Shown: positions 1 to 9,855, counted from the first letter of the stretch. The stretch is 64,000 bases of DNA from a beta proteobacterium AAP99 (GCA_001295775.1 LJIA01000006.1:186001-250000), one strand, 5' to 3'. Notes: generated from the sequence alone by a model not told the origin. A program made the numbers and translations.

Positions 1-80
1 AGGAAGAACGAGATCCAGACCTGGGCGCGCCAGGCCTTGGTATCGCGGCGCACGATGGTGATCACGTTGGGGTTGCTCAT
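1..80 (-). CDS. YiaA/YiaB-type inner membrane protein, N-terminal fragment
   Basis: Only the first 26 codons are inside the window. The ATG is at 80-78 and the gene runs off the left edge. The visible residues begin MSNPNVITIVRRDTKAW and continue into a hydrophobic stretch (VWISFF), which resembles the start of small two-helix YiaA/YiaB membrane proteins common in Burkholderiales. The function of that family is not known. It is divergent from nadB, with about 175 bases between the two start codons. The family assignment is recognition from a short fragment only. Confidence 0.5.
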   Translation of the reverse strand, partial: MSNPNVITIVRRDTKAWRAQVWISFF

Positions 81-256
81 GGAGCGTCTGCCTTTCGCCC
101 GAGGCGGGCTGTTGAGGATGGACGCAGTGTGTGTGGCACCTGTGCATGCGGCAATGTCACGCTGTGGCAGTGCCGCGCAGCGCGACAGACCGGCGCAGGC
201 CGTGATACCGGCCGCCATAGAATGTGTCTCTGAAGAAGCAGCTCCGGAGAGATGCC

Positions 257-1873
257 TTGCAGCGCACTTTTGACGTTCTCATCATCGGCAGTGGTCTGGC
301 CGGCCTGACCACCGCCCTCACCCTGGCCGCCAAGCGCAAGGTGGCCGTACTGTCCAAGCGCGAACTGGTCAGCGGCTCCAGCGACTGGGCCCAGGGCGGC
401 ATTGCCGCCGTGATGAGCGAGGAAGACTCCACCGACAGCCACTTCGAGGACACCATGGTGGCCGGCGCGCAGTTGAGCGACCGCGACGCCGTGCGCTTCG
501 TGGTGGACAACGGCCAGGGTGCCATCCAATGGCTGGTGGACCAGGGCGTGGAATTCACCACCGAGAACGACGAACTGCATCTCACCCGCGAGGGCGGCCA
601 CAGCTACCGCCGCATCGTGCACGCGGCTGACGCGACGGGCCATGCGATCCAGAAGCGGCTCACCGAACTCGCCGCCAAGCACCCGAACATCACAGTGCTG
701 GAACACCATATCGCCGTGGATCTCATCACCGGCAGGCATGTCGCCCGGCTGCGCGGCAACCTGAGCCGCGCCGAAGCACGCGGCTGCCACGGGGCCTATG
801 CGCTCAACATCAAGACCGGCGAAGTGAGCGCCTTGCGCGCCTCGCAGACCGTGCTGGCCACCGGCGGTGCGGGCAAGGTGTACCTGTTCACCACCAACCC
901 GGATTCCTCAACGGGTGACGGCATTGCCATGGCCTGGCGCGCGGGCTGCCGCGTGGCCAACATGGAGTTCATGCAGTTCCACCCGACCTGCCTGTTCCAC
1001 CCGGCGGCCAAGAGCTTCCTGATCACCGAGGCCGTGCGCGGTGAGGGCGGCATCCTGCGCATTCCGCCCAAGAACGGTGAGCCCTGGCAGAACGGCCACC
1101 GCTTCATGCCCGAGCACGACGAACGTGCCGAGCTGGCACCGCGCGACATCGTGGCCCGCGCCATCGACTACGAAATCAAGAAGCGCGGCCTGGACTATGT
1201 GCACCTGGACATCACGCACAAGGGCGCAGACTTCATCAAGGCGCACTTCCCCACCATCCATGCCAAGCTGCTGAGCTTCGGCATCGACATGACCACCCAG
1301 CCCATCCCGGTGGTGCCCGCCGCGCACTACACCTGCGGCGGCGTGGTCACGGATCTGGCCGGCCGCACCGACATCACGAATCTCTATTCCATCGGCGAGT
1401 GCGCCTACACCGGCCTGCATGGCGCCAACCGGCTGGCATCGAACTCGCTGCTGGAATGCGTCGTGTTTGGTCGTTCGGCCGCTGAGGACATCCTGGGCCG
1501 CGAGCGCAGCGACGCCGCTGCCGTGCCTGATTGGGACGAAAGCCGCGTGACCGATGCCGACGAGGAAGTCGTCATCACGAACAACTGGGACGAGCTGCGC
1601 CGCTTCATGTGGAACTACGTCGGCATCGTGCGCACCACCAAGCGCCTGGAGCGCGCAGCGCACCGTATCGCCCTGCTGCGCCAGGAGATCGACGAGTTCT
1701 ACGGCAGCTTCCGCGTAACACGCGACCTGCTGGAACTGCGCAACCTGGTGGACTGCGCCGAACTCATCGTGCGCTGCGCCCTGGAACGCCGCGAGAGCCG
1801 CGGCCTGCACTTCAGCGTGGACTATCCGGGGACGGCGCCGAAGGCGTTGCCGACGATTGCGATCCCCAAATAG
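257..1873 (+). CDS. nadB: L-aspartate oxidase
   Basis: Flavoenzyme that oxidises L-aspartate to iminoaspartate, the first step of bacterial NAD synthesis; NadA consumes the product. An FAD-binding GSGLAG motif lies at residues 11-16 and the fumarate-reductase/succinate-dehydrogenase-type active-site region is intact (HPTCLF, the RGEGG segment, and [13 protein letters not shown] near residues 390-402). I chose the TTG at 257 because GGAGAG (246-251) stands five bases before it. A GTG at 224 in the same frame would add 11 residues and cannot be excluded. The full length of about 538 residues is normal. It converges on nadA, with only 26 bases between the stop codons. Confidence 0.95.
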   Translation: MQRTFDVLIIGSGLAGLTTALTLAAKRKVAVLSKRELVSGSSDWAQGGIAAVMSEEDSTDSHFEDTMVAGAQLSDRDAVRFVVDNGQGAIQWLVDQGVEFTTENDELHLTREGGHSYRRIVHAADATGHAIQKRLTELAAKHPNITVLEHHIAVDLITGRHVARLRGNLSRAEARGCHGAYALNIKTGEVSALRASQTVLATGGAGKVYLFTTNPDSSTGDGIAMAWRAGCRVANMEFMQFHPTCLFHPAAKSFLITEAVRGEGGILRIPPKNGEPWQNGHRFMPEHDERAELAPRDIVARAIDYEIKKRGLDYVHLDITHKGADFIKAHFPTIHAKLLSFGIDMTTQPIPVVPAAHYTCGGVVTDLAGRTDITNLYSIGECAYTGLHGANRLASNSLLECVVFGRSAAEDILGRERSDAAAVPDWDESRVTDADEEVVITNNWDELRRFMWNYVGIVRTTKRLERAAHRIALLRQEIDEFYGSFRVTRDLLELRNLVDCAELIVRCALERRESRGLHFSVDYPGTAPKALPTIAIPK

Positions 1874-1899
1874 ATCCGTACAGGTTTGGCCGAGCCTGT

Positions 1900-3036
1900 T
1901 CAGGCCGGCCCGATCCCGCCCGTCTGCGCTGATGACACCGCCGCAGCCCCACGCGACGCCGTGATCCCGGCCTTCACTGCGAAGTCCAACATGCGGTCGA
2001 TCGGCAGCTTGGCGCGCTTTGCGATGGCGGGGTCGATGTGGATCTCGTTTGCGCCACTCCTGAGCACAGCCAGCGTGTTGCGCAGGCCGTTCATGGCCAT
2101 CCAGGGGCAGTGGGCGCAGCTCTTGCAAGTGGCGCTCTTGCCGCTGGTGGGGGCTTCGATGAAGACCTTGCCCGGGTTCTGGGTGCGCAGCTTGTGCATC
2201 ATGCCGTTGTCGGTCGCGACGATGAACTCCGTGGCGTCCAGCTCGCGCGCGCCCTTGAGGATCTGGCTGGTGGAGCCGACCACATCGGCCATGGCCACCA
2301 CCTCGCGCGGGGATTCCGGGTGCACCAGCACCTTGGCTTTGGGGTGCTGCTTCTTGAGCTCTGCAAGCTCGAAGCCCTTGAACTCGTCGTGCACGATGCA
2401 GCTGCCTTGCCACATGAGCATGTCTGCGCCCGTCTGCTCGGCGATGTAGCCGCCCAGGTGCCGGTCCGGCGCCCAGAGGATCTTCTGGCCCTGCTCCTTC
2501 AGGTGCCGCACGATCGGCAGCGCGATCGATGAGGTGACCATCCAGTCGGCACGGGCCTTCACGGCGGCGCTGGTGTTGGCATAGACCACCACCGTGCGGT
2601 CTGGGTGCTGGTCACAGAACGCGGCAAAGTCCTCGATGGGGCAGCCCAAGTCCAGCGAGCAGTTGGCTTCCATCTCGGGCACCAGCACGCGTTTGTCCGG
2701 GCTCAGGATCTTGGCGGTCTCGCCCATGAAGCGCACGCCGGCCACCACCAGAGTCTTGGCCGGATGGTCGCGGCCGAAGCGCGCCATCTCGAGTGAATCA
2801 CTGACGATGCCGCCCGTTTCCTCAGCAAGATCCTGCAGATCGGGGTGAACGTAGTAGTGCGCCACCAGCGCAGCATCGCGCGCCTTCAGCTCCGCGGCGA
2901 TTGCCGCCTTCAATTCAGCGCGCTCGGCCTGGCTGGGCTCGTTGGGCACGCTGGCCCAGGCGTGGGCGGTGCTGATCTTGCCGAACCTGGGCAGATCGAA
3001 GTCGATGACCTTGCGTTCTACGGTTGCGGTGTTCAT
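1900..3036 (-). CDS. nadA: Quinolinate synthase A, [4Fe-4S] enzyme
   Basis: Condenses iminoaspartate with dihydroxyacetone phosphate to quinolinate, using a labile [4Fe-4S] cluster. The cysteines expected for the cluster are visible: Cys126 in NCSLDLGCP, Cys213 in GSCIVHDEF, and Cys310 in the [13 protein letters not shown] segment. At 378 residues it is slightly longer than the Escherichia coli enzyme, with extra sequence at the N-terminus. Its ATG overlaps the nadC stop codon by four bases (ATGA), so the two are translationally coupled. It is the last gene of the isc-nad unit, whose earlier genes make the cofactor it needs. Confidence 0.96.
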   Translation of the reverse strand: MNTATVERKVIDFDLPRFGKISTAHAWASVPNEPSQAERAELKAAIAAELKARDAALVAHYYVHPDLQDLAEETGGIVSDSLEMARFGRDHPAKTLVVAGVRFMGETAKILSPDKRVLVPEMEANCSLDLGCPIEDFAAFCDQHPDRTVVVYANTSAAVKARADWMVTSSIALPIVRHLKEQGQKILWAPDRHLGGYIAEQTGADMLMWQGSCIVHDEFKGFELAELKKQHPKAKVLVHPESPREVVAMADVVGSTSQILKGARELDATEFIVATDNGMMHKLRTQNPGKVFIEAPTSGKSATCKSCAHCPWMAMNGLRNTLAVLRSGANEIHIDPAIAKRAKLPIDRMLDFAVKAGITASRGAAAVSSAQTGGIGPA

Positions 3037-3893
3037 AGATGCACCATGCGCATGGAAAAGTCGGTGGCGCGGACATGCTTGGTCAGGGAGCCGATGCTGA
3101 TGCGGTCCACACCCAATTCAGCATAGCCACGCACGGTGTCGAGCGTCACATTGCCGGAGACTTCCAGCTCGGCTCGGCCCGCATTGATGGCCACCGCCTC
3201 ACGAATCCGCGCATGGTCCATGTTGTCCAGCATGATGAGCGGCGCGCCGGCGGCAAGCGCCTCGCGCAGCTGCTCGAGCGTTTCCACCTCGATCTGCAGC
3301 AGCGCCGGGCGGGCACCGGCCGCAATCGCCGCCTGGGCCGCCCGCATTGCGGCCGTCACACCGCCCGCGGTGGCGATGTGGTTTTCCTTGATCAGGATGC
3401 CGTCGTACAGGCCGATGCGGTGATTGGTGCCGCCGCCTACGCGCACGGCGTACTTCTGCGCCAGACGCAGACCCGGCAGGGTCTTGCGGGAATCCACAAT
3501 TTTGCAGCCCATGCCCGCCACGGCCTGCGCGTAGGCCGAGGTGGCGGTCGCCGTGCCGGACAGCAGCTGCAGGAAGTTCAGTGCCGTGCGCTCGGCCGTG
3601 AGCAGGCTGCGCGCCGCGCCTTCGATCGTGACGACGGTCTGGTTGGGCTGCATGAGTGCGCCCTCCTCCACCTGCCACTGCGGCACCAGCTGCGGGTCCA
3701 CAGCGCGCATGACAGCGTCGAACCAGGGGCGTCCGCAGAGCACGGCGGCCTCGCGGCTGATCACGGTGGCGCGGGCGCGCGCCTCTTGCGGTACCAAGCC
3801 TGCGGTCAGGTCACCGGCGCCGACATCCTCGGCCAACGCGCGAGCCACGTCGGCGGCGATCGACTCAGCAGAGGGTGGATCGAGATGGCTCAT
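3033..3893 (-). CDS. nadC: Nicotinate-nucleotide pyrophosphorylase (quinolinate phosphoribosyltransferase)
   Basis: Transfers phosphoribosyl to quinolinate with decarboxylation, giving nicotinate mononucleotide. The protein is 286 residues. It contains the [19 protein letters not shown] segment, the [17 protein letters not shown] active-site segment, and the C-terminal barrel strands ending in a phosphate-binding DRISIGSLT loop. The ATG directly follows the iscX stop codon with no intervening base, and nadA overlaps its end. This arrangement argues that NAD synthesis here is translated from the tail of the isc transcript. Confidence 0.96.
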   Translation of the reverse strand: MSHLDPPSAESIAADVARALAEDVGAGDLTAGLVPQEARARATVISREAAVLCGRPWFDAVMRAVDPQLVPQWQVEEGALMQPNQTVVTIEGAARSLLTAERTALNFLQLLSGTATATSAYAQAVAGMGCKIVDSRKTLPGLRLAQKYAVRVGGGTNHRIGLYDGILIKENHIATAGGVTAAMRAAQAAIAAGARPALLQIEVETLEQLREALAAGAPLIMLDNMDHARIREAVAINAGRAELEVSGNVTLDTVRGYAELGVDRISIGSLTKHVRATDFSMRMVHL

Positions 3894-4085
3894 TCAGACC
3901 TCGTCAATCCAGGCCTGCTGGATGGCCTCGAGAATCTTCTCGCCGGAACGGTTGGCGTCGTCGTCAAAGCCGGGCAGCGCCATCACCCACTTATGCAGGT
4001 CCGTGAAGCGGATGGTCTTGGGGTCGATGTCCGGATGCGCCTCGGTGAGCGCGATCGCGATGTCCTGGATGTCAGTCCACTTCAT
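3894..4085 (-). CDS. iscX: Fe-S assembly protein IscX
   Basis: Small acidic protein of 63 residues, the usual IscX/YfhJ length, starting MKWTDIQDIAIALTEAHPD and ending in QAWIDEV. In other bacteria IscX binds IscS and iron at the same acidic face as frataxin and tunes cluster assembly. The DL-HKWV-LPGF-DD segment typical of the family is present (residues about 29-43). It is separated from fdx by 118 bases that carry a strong palindrome, then joins nadC with zero spacing. It may therefore be expressed more with nadCA than with the rest of the isc genes; that is inference. Confidence 0.93.
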   Translation of the reverse strand: MKWTDIQDIAIALTEAHPDIDPKTIRFTDLHKWVMALPGFDDDANRSGEKILEAIQQAWIDEV

Positions 4086-4100
4086 GATTCAGCTCCGCAA

Positions 4101-4177
4101 ACCGTTTCCGCAGTATCCATGCGGTTCTTCAAGGCATTTTGGCTGGAAATCCGCATGGATACTGCGGGAAGCACTTC
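4101..4177. repeat. Dispersed intergenic palindromic repeat, copy 1 (perfect 17-bp inverted repeat)
   Basis: The arms CCGCAGTATCCATGCGG (4108-4124) and CCGCATGGATACTGCGG (4151-4167) are perfect reverse complements around a 26-base loop that contains GGCATTTTGGCTGGAAA. The outer right edge GGAAGCACTTC (4167-4177) recurs as the outer edge of copy 2. The same core appears at 27718, 48812 and 58271. It lies between fdx and iscX on their transcript, so it will form a long RNA hairpin there. Confidence 0.9.
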
Positions 4178-4203
4178 GGGTCAGTGCGTTGAAGGACAGC
4201 GCC

Positions 4204-4542
4204 CTAGTGCCCCTCCTTGGCATGGTTGATCGTGTACTTGGGGATCTCGATCGTCAGATCCTCCGCCCCCACCTTCGCCTGGCAGGACAGACGCGACTGT
4301 GCCGACAAGCCCCAGGCCTTGTCGAGCATGTCCTCTTCCATGTCGGTGGGTTCATTGAGCGAGTCGAAGCCCTTGCGCACGATGATGTGGCAGGTGGTGC
4401 AGGCACAGACCATCTCGCAGGCGTGCTCGATCTCCACGCCCGCGGCGAGCAGGTTCTTGCAAATCGACAGGCCGCGCTGCGCCTCGATGGTCTTGCCCTC
4501 CGGGGCGTATTCAGGGTGCGGCAGGATGGTGATGGTGGTCAT
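4204..4542 (-). CDS. fdx: [2Fe-2S] ferredoxin of the ISC system
   Basis: Electron donor for cluster assembly on IscU. It has 112 residues. The four cluster ligands are Cys42, Cys48, Cys51 (in ACEMVCACTTCH) and Cys87 (RLSCQAK), matching the adrenodoxin-type ISC ferredoxin spacing. The acidic DMEEDMLDKAW segment (67-77) is the usual partner-contact helix. It follows hscA with a 48-base gap holding a GC hairpin, and precedes iscX across repeat copy 1. Confidence 0.96.
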   Translation of the reverse strand: MTTITILPHPEYAPEGKTIEAQRGLSICKNLLAAGVEIEHACEMVCACTTCHIIVRKGFDSLNEPTDMEEDMLDKAWGLSAQSRLSCQAKVGAEDLTIEIPKYTINHAKEGH

Positions 4543-4557
4543 GGAATGCGCAATGAC

Positions 4558-4575
4558 GCGGGCCGCAAGGCCCGC
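4558..4575. promoter_or_regulatory. GC hairpin between hscA and fdx
   Basis: GCGGGCC (4558-4564) and GGCCCGC (4569-4575) form a perfect 7-bp stem with a four-base loop. There is no T-run after it on the minus strand, so it is not a classical terminator. It is one of three hairpins that divide the isc transcript. A role in mRNA processing or stability is inference. Confidence 0.5.
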
Positions 4576-4590
4576 AAGGTGATCTGTGAC

Positions 4591-6453
4591 TCAGGCAATC
4601 TCGTCCAGGCGGCGGCCTTCCAGCGCGCGCTTCACGGCCGCATTCATGCGGCGGGCAGCGAACTCTTCGGTGCCGTGCGCCAACGCCTCGACGGCCTGTT
4701 TGATCACGTCGGCGTCGCGGCCAGCGCGCGCTGCGCGAACGCTGTCGATCTGCGCCTGCATAGTCTGCCGCTCGTCCTCGCTGAGCAATGCGGCATCGGC
4801 AGCCAGCGCAGTCAGAGTCGCTTCAATGATGCGGTCGGCCTCCACCTGCTGCTCGGCCAGCATGCGCGCAGCCATGTCGGCATCTGCAGTGCTGAAGCTC
4901 TCGGACAGCATGCGGGCGATCTCGTCGTCCGCCAGCCCATAGCTCGGCTTGACCTGAATCTGCGCCTCCACGCCACTGGCCTGCTCCCGTGCAGTCACAT
5001 TCAGCAGACCGTCGGCGTCCACCTGAAAGGTGACGCGGATGCGCGCCGCGCCAGCAGCCATGGGCGGAATCCCGCGCAGCTCGAAGCGCGCCAGGCTGCG
5101 GCAGTCACTCACCAGCTCGCGTTCGCCCTGGACCACATGAATGGCCATGGCCGTCTGGCCGTCCTTGAAGGTGGTGAAGTCCTGCGCCATGGCGCAGGGA
5201 ATGGTGCTGTTGCGGGGGATGACCTTCTCGGCCAGGCCACCCATGGTCTCCAGACCGAGGGACAGCGGGATCACGTCCAGCAGCAGCCAGTCGTCCTGCG
5301 CGGTCTTGTTGCCGGCCAGTACGTTGGCCTGAATGGCCGCACCTACAGCAACGACCTCGTCCGGATCGATATTGGACAAGGCGGGCTGCTTGAAGAAGTT
5401 TTCCACCGCACGGCGCACCAGCGGCATGCGCGTGGCACCACCCACCAGCACCACGCCCTTCACATCCTCGATGCGCAGTTCGGCATCACGCAGGGCCTTG
5501 CGCACGGGCGTGATGGTCTTGGTCACCAGCAGTTGCGTGATGGTCTCGAAGGTCTCGCGGTCGATGGCGACCTCGGCCACCGAGCCATCGGGCTTGCGGA
5601 TCGGCACAAAAGCGCGCGTCTGGGTAGAGAGCGATTCCTTGGCCTGCCGGCAGGCCATGAGCAGCGCACGCGTGGCCTGCGGCGAGAGCTGATCCACCGA
5701 GACCTGCGCACAGACCCAGTCGAAGATCGCGCGATCGAAATCGTCCCCGCCCAGCGCGGAGTCCCCACCGGTCGCAAGCACTTCGAAGACGCCGCGCGAA
5801 AGCTTGAGGATCGAGATGTCGAAGGTGCCGCCACCCAGGTCGTAGATGGCGTAGATGCCTTCGGCGGCGTTGTCCAGCCCGTAGGCCACCGCTGCAGCAG
5901 TCGGCTCGTTGAGCAGGCGCAGCACGTTGAGCCCGGCCAGTCGCGCCGCATCCTTGGTGGCCTGGCGCTGCGCGTCGTCAAAGTAGGCGGGGACGGTAAT
6001 GACTGCACCGACCAGTTCGCCACCCAGCGCATCTTCAGCCCGCTCACGCAAAGTGCGCAGAATCTCAGCACTCACCTCCACCGGGCTCTTTTCGCCGGCC
6101 ACCGTGCGCAGCTTGACCATGCCCGGGGCATCCACAAACTCGTAAGGCGCACGCGAAGCCAGCGCATCCGCCAGCCCGCGGCCCATGAAGCGCTTGGCGG
6201 AAATGATGGTGTTGTGCGGATCCTGCGAAGCACGAGCCAGCGCCTCGTGCCCCACCAGGTCCGCTCCGAGGGCGGTGTAGTGGACGACGCTGGGCAGCAG
6301 CGGACGCCCGGCACTGTCGGGCAGCACTTCGGCTACGCCGCTGCGCACGGTAGCTACGAGCGAATTCGTCGTACCCAGATCAATGCCGACCGCCAGACGG
6401 TGCTGGTGCGGTGCGGTGGATTCGCCAGGCTCGGCAATCTGCAGGAGGGCCAT
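4591..6453 (-). CDS. hscA: Hsp70-type chaperone HscA
   Basis: ATP-dependent chaperone that, with HscB, releases newly built clusters from IscU. The 620 residues match the family length. The actin-like ATPase domain shows DLGTTNS at residues 25-31 and the phosphate-2 motif [11 protein letters not shown]. The substrate domain begins near the [13 protein letters not shown] segment. The IscU recognition motif LPPVK is present in this operon's IscU. It lies downstream of hscB, separated by 50 bases, and upstream of fdx. Confidence 0.96.
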   Translation of the reverse strand: MALLQIAEPGESTAPHQHRLAVGIDLGTTNSLVATVRSGVAEVLPDSAGRPLLPSVVHYTALGADLVGHEALARASQDPHNTIISAKRFMGRGLADALASRAPYEFVDAPGMVKLRTVAGEKSPVEVSAEILRTLRERAEDALGGELVGAVITVPAYFDDAQRQATKDAARLAGLNVLRLLNEPTAAAVAYGLDNAAEGIYAIYDLGGGTFDISILKLSRGVFEVLATGGDSALGGDDFDRAIFDWVCAQVSVDQLSPQATRALLMACRQAKESLSTQTRAFVPIRKPDGSVAEVAIDRETFETITQLLVTKTITPVRKALRDAELRIEDVKGVVLVGGATRMPLVRRAVENFFKQPALSNIDPDEVVAVGAAIQANVLAGNKTAQDDWLLLDVIPLSLGLETMGGLAEKVIPRNSTIPCAMAQDFTTFKDGQTAMAIHVVQGERELVSDCRSLARFELRGIPPMAAGAARIRVTFQVDADGLLNVTAREQASGVEAQIQVKPSYGLADDEIARMLSESFSTADADMAARMLAEQQVEADRIIEATLTALAADAALLSEDERQTMQAQIDSVRAARAGRDADVIKQAVEALAHGTEEFAARRMNAAVKRALEGRRLDEIA

Positions 6454-6503
6454 GAGATCTCGGAGGTGGGTTCTTCTTCTGTGCGAGCCGGGCAGGATTG
6501 GGC

Positions 6504-7043
6504 TCAGCCATCCAGGTGATCGAGCGCCTCGGCCACCTCGTTGCGGAACTTGTCGATGAACATCAATTTTCTCACGCAGGCCGCGGCGCTCTGCAGGTCA
6601 CGGCACTCATCGATCAGTTGCTCGAGCCGTGCCACTTCTTCGCCGTGCGCAGAACGCACTTCGCCCTCCAGCGCATCGAGCGCGGAACGGTCCGCCCCGG
6701 AACGCGCTTCATCCAGCGCTTCACGCCACTCCATCTGCTGCATGAGAAACGCAGGCGGCATCGCTGTGTTGGATTCCGCCTGCACATCCACGCCAGCCAG
6801 CTTGAGCAGGTACTGGGCGCGCTTGATCGGCTGCTTAAGCGTCTTGAAGCCTTCGTTGGCCGCTGTGGCCCACTGCATGGCCACACGCTGCTGCGCATCC
6901 CCGGCCGCGGCATGCCGATCCGGATGCACGCGAGCCTGCACTTCGCGATAGGCAGACTCCAACTGCGCCAGGTCCATGCGGAAGCTGCGCGGCAGCCCGA
7001 ACAGGGCAAAGAAGTCGTTGAGATCGGACGGCGCAGCGTTCAA
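6504..7043 (-). CDS. hscB: J-domain co-chaperone HscB
   Basis: A 179-residue protein with an N-terminal J domain containing the HPD tripeptide at residues 40-42, which stimulates HscA ATPase. The C-terminal three-helix domain ending in the [12 protein letters not shown] segment is the part that binds IscU. Length and gene position between iscA and hscA are standard. The 65 bases before it contain a terminator-like hairpin, so its transcription may be partly attenuated relative to iscRSUA. Confidence 0.94.
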   Translation of the reverse strand: MNAAPSDLNDFFALFGLPRSFRMDLAQLESAYREVQARVHPDRHAAAGDAQQRVAMQWATAANEGFKTLKQPIKRAQYLLKLAGVDVQAESNTAMPPAFLMQQMEWREALDEARSGADRSALDALEGEVRSAHGEEVARLEQLIDECRDLQSAAACVRKLMFIDKFRNEVAEALDHLDG

Positions 7044-7061
7044 GCGTGATGCTCAGAAATG

Positions 7062-7092
7062 AAAACGCCCGCAACCTCAGGCGGCGCGGGCG
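7062..7092 (-). promoter_or_regulatory. Terminator-like hairpin between iscA and hscB
   Basis: Read on the minus strand, CGCCCGC (7092-7086), a 13-base loop and GCGGGCG (7072-7066) are followed at once by TTTTC. This is the layout of a weak intrinsic terminator or attenuator. It would leave iscRSUA in excess over hscBA-fdx. The stem is visible in the sequence; the attenuation is inferred. Confidence 0.5.
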
Positions 7093-7108
7093 CAGGTGTC
7101 AGATCCAG

Positions 7109-7474
7109 TCAGACCCGGAAGGACTCTCCGCAACCGCAACGGTCCTTCTCGTTGGGGTTGTTGAACTTGAAGCCTTCATTCAGGCCTTCGCGCGTGTAGT
7201 CGAGCTCCATGCCTTGCAGGTAGGGAAGACTCTTCGGGTCCACAAAAATCGCTACGCCGTGCGACTCGAAGCGCGTGTCTTCGCTCGACGATTCATCCAC
7301 GAACTCAAGCTTGTAGGCCATGCCCGAGCAGCCGGTCGTACGAACGCCGAGGCGCAGGCCGACACCCTTGCCACGCTTGGCCAGGAACTTCTGCACGTGT
7401 ACTGCAGCCCGCTCGGACAACGTGACCGCTGCCGGCGCTTGAGCCACTTCAGGTGCGTCGATCACTTCAGCCAT
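7109..7474 (-). CDS. iscA: A-type Fe-S carrier IscA
   Basis: HesB/IscA fold carrier of 121 residues. The three conserved cysteines are Cys49 (TTGCSG) and Cys113/Cys115 (CGCGESF) at the C-terminus, which hold iron or a cluster for transfer to apo-enzymes. I used the ATG at 7474, one base after the iscU stop codon, because the residues from there match the family. A longer reading frame upstream overlaps iscU and is Arg/Pro/Ser-rich nonsense. The first 16 or so residues (an Ala/Pro/Glu-rich leader) are longer than in E. coli IscA. Confidence 0.95.
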   Translation of the reverse strand: MAEVIDAPEVAQAPAAVTLSERAAVHVQKFLAKRGKGVGLRLGVRTTGCSGMAYKLEFVDESSSEDTRFESHGVAIFVDPKSLPYLQGMELDYTREGLNEGFKFNNPNEKDRCGCGESFRV

Positions 7475-7475
7475 C

Positions 7476-7886
7476 TCAGGCGGCCTGCTTCTGCTCGGCG
7501 GCCTCGCCGTGCTTGGCCTTGTAGTCCTGCACCGCAGCCTTGATAGCATCTTCAGCCAGGATGGAGCAATGAATCTTGACCGGCGGCAGGGCCAGCTCTT
7601 CGGCGATCTGGGTGTTCTTGATGTCCAACGCCTGATCCAGCGTCTTGCCCTTCACCCACTCGGTGATGAGTGAGGACGAAGCGATGGCCGAGCCGCAGCC
7701 ATAGGTCTTGAACTTGGCGTCTTCAATCAGCCCGGTCACCGGATTGACCTTGATCTGCAGCTTCATCACGTCGCCGCAAGCCGGCGCGCCCACCATGCCC
7801 GTACCCACGGTGTCGTCGCCCTTCTCGAAGGAGCCGACGTTGCGGGGGTTTTCGTAGTGATCAATGACTTTTTCGCTATAGGCCAT
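7476..7886 (-). CDS. iscU: Fe-S cluster scaffold IscU
   Basis: Scaffold on which clusters are built from IscS sulfur. The ligands are all present: Cys37 and Asp39 (PACGD), Cys64 (YGCGSA), His106 and Cys107 (KIHCSI). The HscA-recognition motif LPPVK is at 100-104. The length of 136 residues includes a short Ala/Gln/Glu-rich C-terminal tail. It follows iscS by 28 bases and abuts iscA. Confidence 0.97.
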   Translation of the reverse strand: MAYSEKVIDHYENPRNVGSFEKGDDTVGTGMVGAPACGDVMKLQIKVNPVTGLIEDAKFKTYGCGSAIASSSLITEWVKGKTLDQALDIKNTQIAEELALPPVKIHCSILAEDAIKAAVQDYKAKHGEAAEQKQAA

Positions 7887-7914
7887 GTTGGATTCTCCGA
7901 ATGCTGTCGATGGT

Positions 7915-9126
7915 TCAGTGGGCCGCCCACTGCACGGTGTTCAAGTCGATGCCATCCTTGTGCATCTCCCAGAGCGGAGACAGATCACGCAGCTTGGCAA
8001 TTTTGCTCTTGAGCAGGTTGATGGCGAAGTCCACATCCTCTTCAGTGGTGAAGCGGCCGATGGTGAACCGGATCGACGAGTGGGCCAACTCATCGCTGCG
8101 CCCGAGTGCGCGCAGCACGTAGCTGGGCTCGAGGCTTGCCGAGGTGCAGGCTGAGCCGGAGGACACGGCGATGTCCTTGATCGCCATGATCAGCGACTCA
8201 CCCTCGACGAAGTTGAAGCTCATGTTGAGGTTGTGCGGCACGCGGTGCTCGAGGTCGCCGTTCACATAGGTCTCCTCGATTTGCGACAGGCCCTTGACTA
8301 GGCGATCACGCAGCATGCGGATGCGCTCAATCTCTGTGCCCATCTCAAGCTTGGCCAACCGGAAGGCTTCACCCATGCCAACGATCTGGTGCGAAGCCAG
8401 CGTGCCGGAACGCAGGCCACGCTCATGGCCGCCGCCGTGCATCTGCGCCTCAAGGCGCACGCGCGGCTTGCGGCGCACGTAGAGCGCGCCGATCCCCTTG
8501 GGACCGTAGGTCTTGTGCGCGGTGAAGGTCATCAGATCGACCTTCATCTTCTCCAGATCGATCTCGACCTTGCCCGTCGCCTGCGCGGCGTCGCAATGGA
8601 AGATGATGCCCTTCTCGCGGCAGATCTCGCCGATGCCGACGATGTCCTGAATCACACCAATCTCGTTGTTCACGAACATGACCGACACCAGGATCGTGTC
8701 GGGGCGGATCGCGGCACGCAGCTGGTCCAGCGTGATCAGGCCGTTTTCCTGCGGCTGCAGGTAGGTCGCCTCGAAGCCCTGGCGCTCCAGCTCACGGAAG
8801 GTGTCGAGCACAGCCTTGTGCTCGGTCTTGACCGTGATGATGTGCTTGCCTTTGTCCTGGTAGAAGTGCGCTGCGCCCTTGATGGCGAGGTTGTTGCCCT
8901 CGGTGGCGCCACTCGTCCAGACAATTTCACGCGGATCGGCATTGACCAATGCGGCGACGTGCTCGCGTGCCTCCTCGACACCCTTCTCTGCCTCCCATCC
9001 ATAGCTGTGGCTGCGGGACGCCGGGTTGCCGAACTGCCCCGTCAGATAGGGCAGCATCTTCTCGACGACGCGCGGGTCCACCGGCGTGGTCGAGCTGTAG
9101 TCCATGTAAATCGGGGCTTTGAGCAT
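7915..9126 (-). CDS. iscS: Cysteine desulfurase IscS
   Basis: PLP enzyme that takes sulfur from cysteine for Fe-S clusters and tRNA thiolation. The start at 9126 gives 403 residues beginning [18 protein letters not shown], essentially the E. coli length, and GAGGGA lies a few bases upstream. The PLP lysine is in [14 protein letters not shown] and the catalytic cysteine in [17 protein letters not shown]. The C-terminal IscU-binding region ends in [15 protein letters not shown]. It is the second gene after iscR. Confidence 0.97.
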   Translation of the reverse strand: MLKAPIYMDYSSTTPVDPRVVEKMLPYLTGQFGNPASRSHSYGWEAEKGVEEAREHVAALVNADPREIVWTSGATEGNNLAIKGAAHFYQDKGKHIITVKTEHKAVLDTFRELERQGFEATYLQPQENGLITLDQLRAAIRPDTILVSVMFVNNEIGVIQDIVGIGEICREKGIIFHCDAAQATGKVEIDLEKMKVDLMTFTAHKTYGPKGIGALYVRRKPRVRLEAQMHGGGHERGLRSGTLASHQIVGMGEAFRLAKLEMGTEIERIRMLRDRLVKGLSQIEETYVNGDLEHRVPHNLNMSFNFVEGESLIMAIKDIAVSSGSACTSASLEPSYVLRALGRSDELAHSSIRFTIGRFTTEEDVDFAINLLKSKIAKLRDLSPLWEMHKDGIDLNTVQWAAH

Positions 9127-9173
9127 GGCGTTCCCTCGGAGGATGTTCTTTTGTGGGTCTGAATATGTGCTGC

Positions 9174-9668
9174 TCAAGCGGCGATGCGCGCCGGTTCTGA
9201 GCGCATGTCCTGCATCACGACCGGTGCCTGCTGTTCCTGGCGCTGGCGTGCGACCTCCTTGTCCACCAGATCCTGAAGCGACACGGAGTCGAGGTAGTCA
9301 ACCATCTTGTGGTTCAAGGTTTCCCAGAGATCGTGCGTCATGCACTGCCCGCGGCGGCCATTGGTGCCTGACTCACAGTTCTGCTTGCCGCCACAGTTGG
9401 TGGCATCCAGCGGTTCATCAACCGCATAGATGACGTCAGCCACGGTGATCTTGTCCATGGCACGGGCCAGCGTGTACCCGCCGCCGGGGCCGCGAGTGCT
9501 CTCCACCAATTGATGACGTCGCAGCTTGCCGAACAGTTGCTCCAAATAAGAGAGCGAGATGTTCTGCCGATCTGAGATGGCCGCCAGCGACACCGGCCCG
9601 CGCGTCTGGCGCAGGGCAAGGTCAAGCATCGCGGTTACGGCGAAACGGCCTTTGGTGGTGAGTCTCAT
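9174..9668 (-). CDS. iscR: Rrf2-family Fe-S regulator IscR
   Basis: Cluster-sensing repressor of the isc operon. It has 164 residues with an N-terminal winged helix ([19 protein letters not shown]). Cluster ligands can be assigned to Cys92, Cys98, Cys109 and His112. The last cysteine lies five residues farther from Cys98 than in E. coli (92, 98, 104, 107), owing to the inserted stretch [10 protein letters not shown]. It is the promoter-proximal gene of the operon, as in other proteobacteria. A candidate IscR site overlaps its promoter. Confidence 0.96.
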   Translation of the reverse strand: MRLTTKGRFAVTAMLDLALRQTRGPVSLAAISDRQNISLSYLEQLFGKLRRHQLVESTRGPGGGYTLARAMDKITVADVIYAVDEPLDATNCGGKQNCESGTNGRRGQCMTHDLWETLNHKMVDYLDSVSLQDLVDKEVARQRQEQQAPVVMQDMRSEPARIAA

Positions 9669-9759
9669 GCGGCACTTCCTTTAGGGCGACCGGCAGACCG
9701 AGGTCTGTCGGACAGCCGCTCCGACCCGCACCTTGCGAATTCCGAGCAAGCTTGTCGAC

Positions 9760-9790
9760 ATTATAGAGTCCGACTAATCCGATCGGGTTC
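9760..9790 (-). promoter_or_regulatory. isc operon promoter with candidate IscR type-1 site
   Basis: On the minus strand a perfect TATAAT lies at 9765-9760, about 90 bases before the iscR ATG. Between it and the -35 region the plus strand reads CCGACTAATCCGATCGG (9770-9786). The two half-sites YYGACT and TCRR match the type-1 IscR consensus with the right spacing, while the centre matches poorly. A site in this place would let holo-IscR block RNA polymerase. The -35 element is not obvious. Confidence 0.55.
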
Positions 9791-9797
9791 CCAACAA

Positions 9798-9829
9798 GAA
9801 AAAAGCCCGGAGTTCGTCCGGGCTTTTTG
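9798..9829 (-). terminator. Intrinsic terminator of the phosphatase gene
   Basis: AAAAGCCCGGA (9801-9811), a five-base loop and TCCGGGCTTTTT (9817-9828) form a strong stem flanked by A and T runs. It can act in both directions. It ends the phosphatase transcript just before the isc promoter and so insulates the isc operon. Confidence 0.9.
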
Positions 9830-9855
9830 TCGCACCACGCGGTGCATTGGATGCA

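Noticed and set aside
3541..6519. A 992-codon open frame on the plus strand opposite nadC, iscX, fdx and hscA
   Set aside because: Same cause: a shadow of well-supported genes on the other strand; its residues are His/Arg/Gly-rich without any motif.
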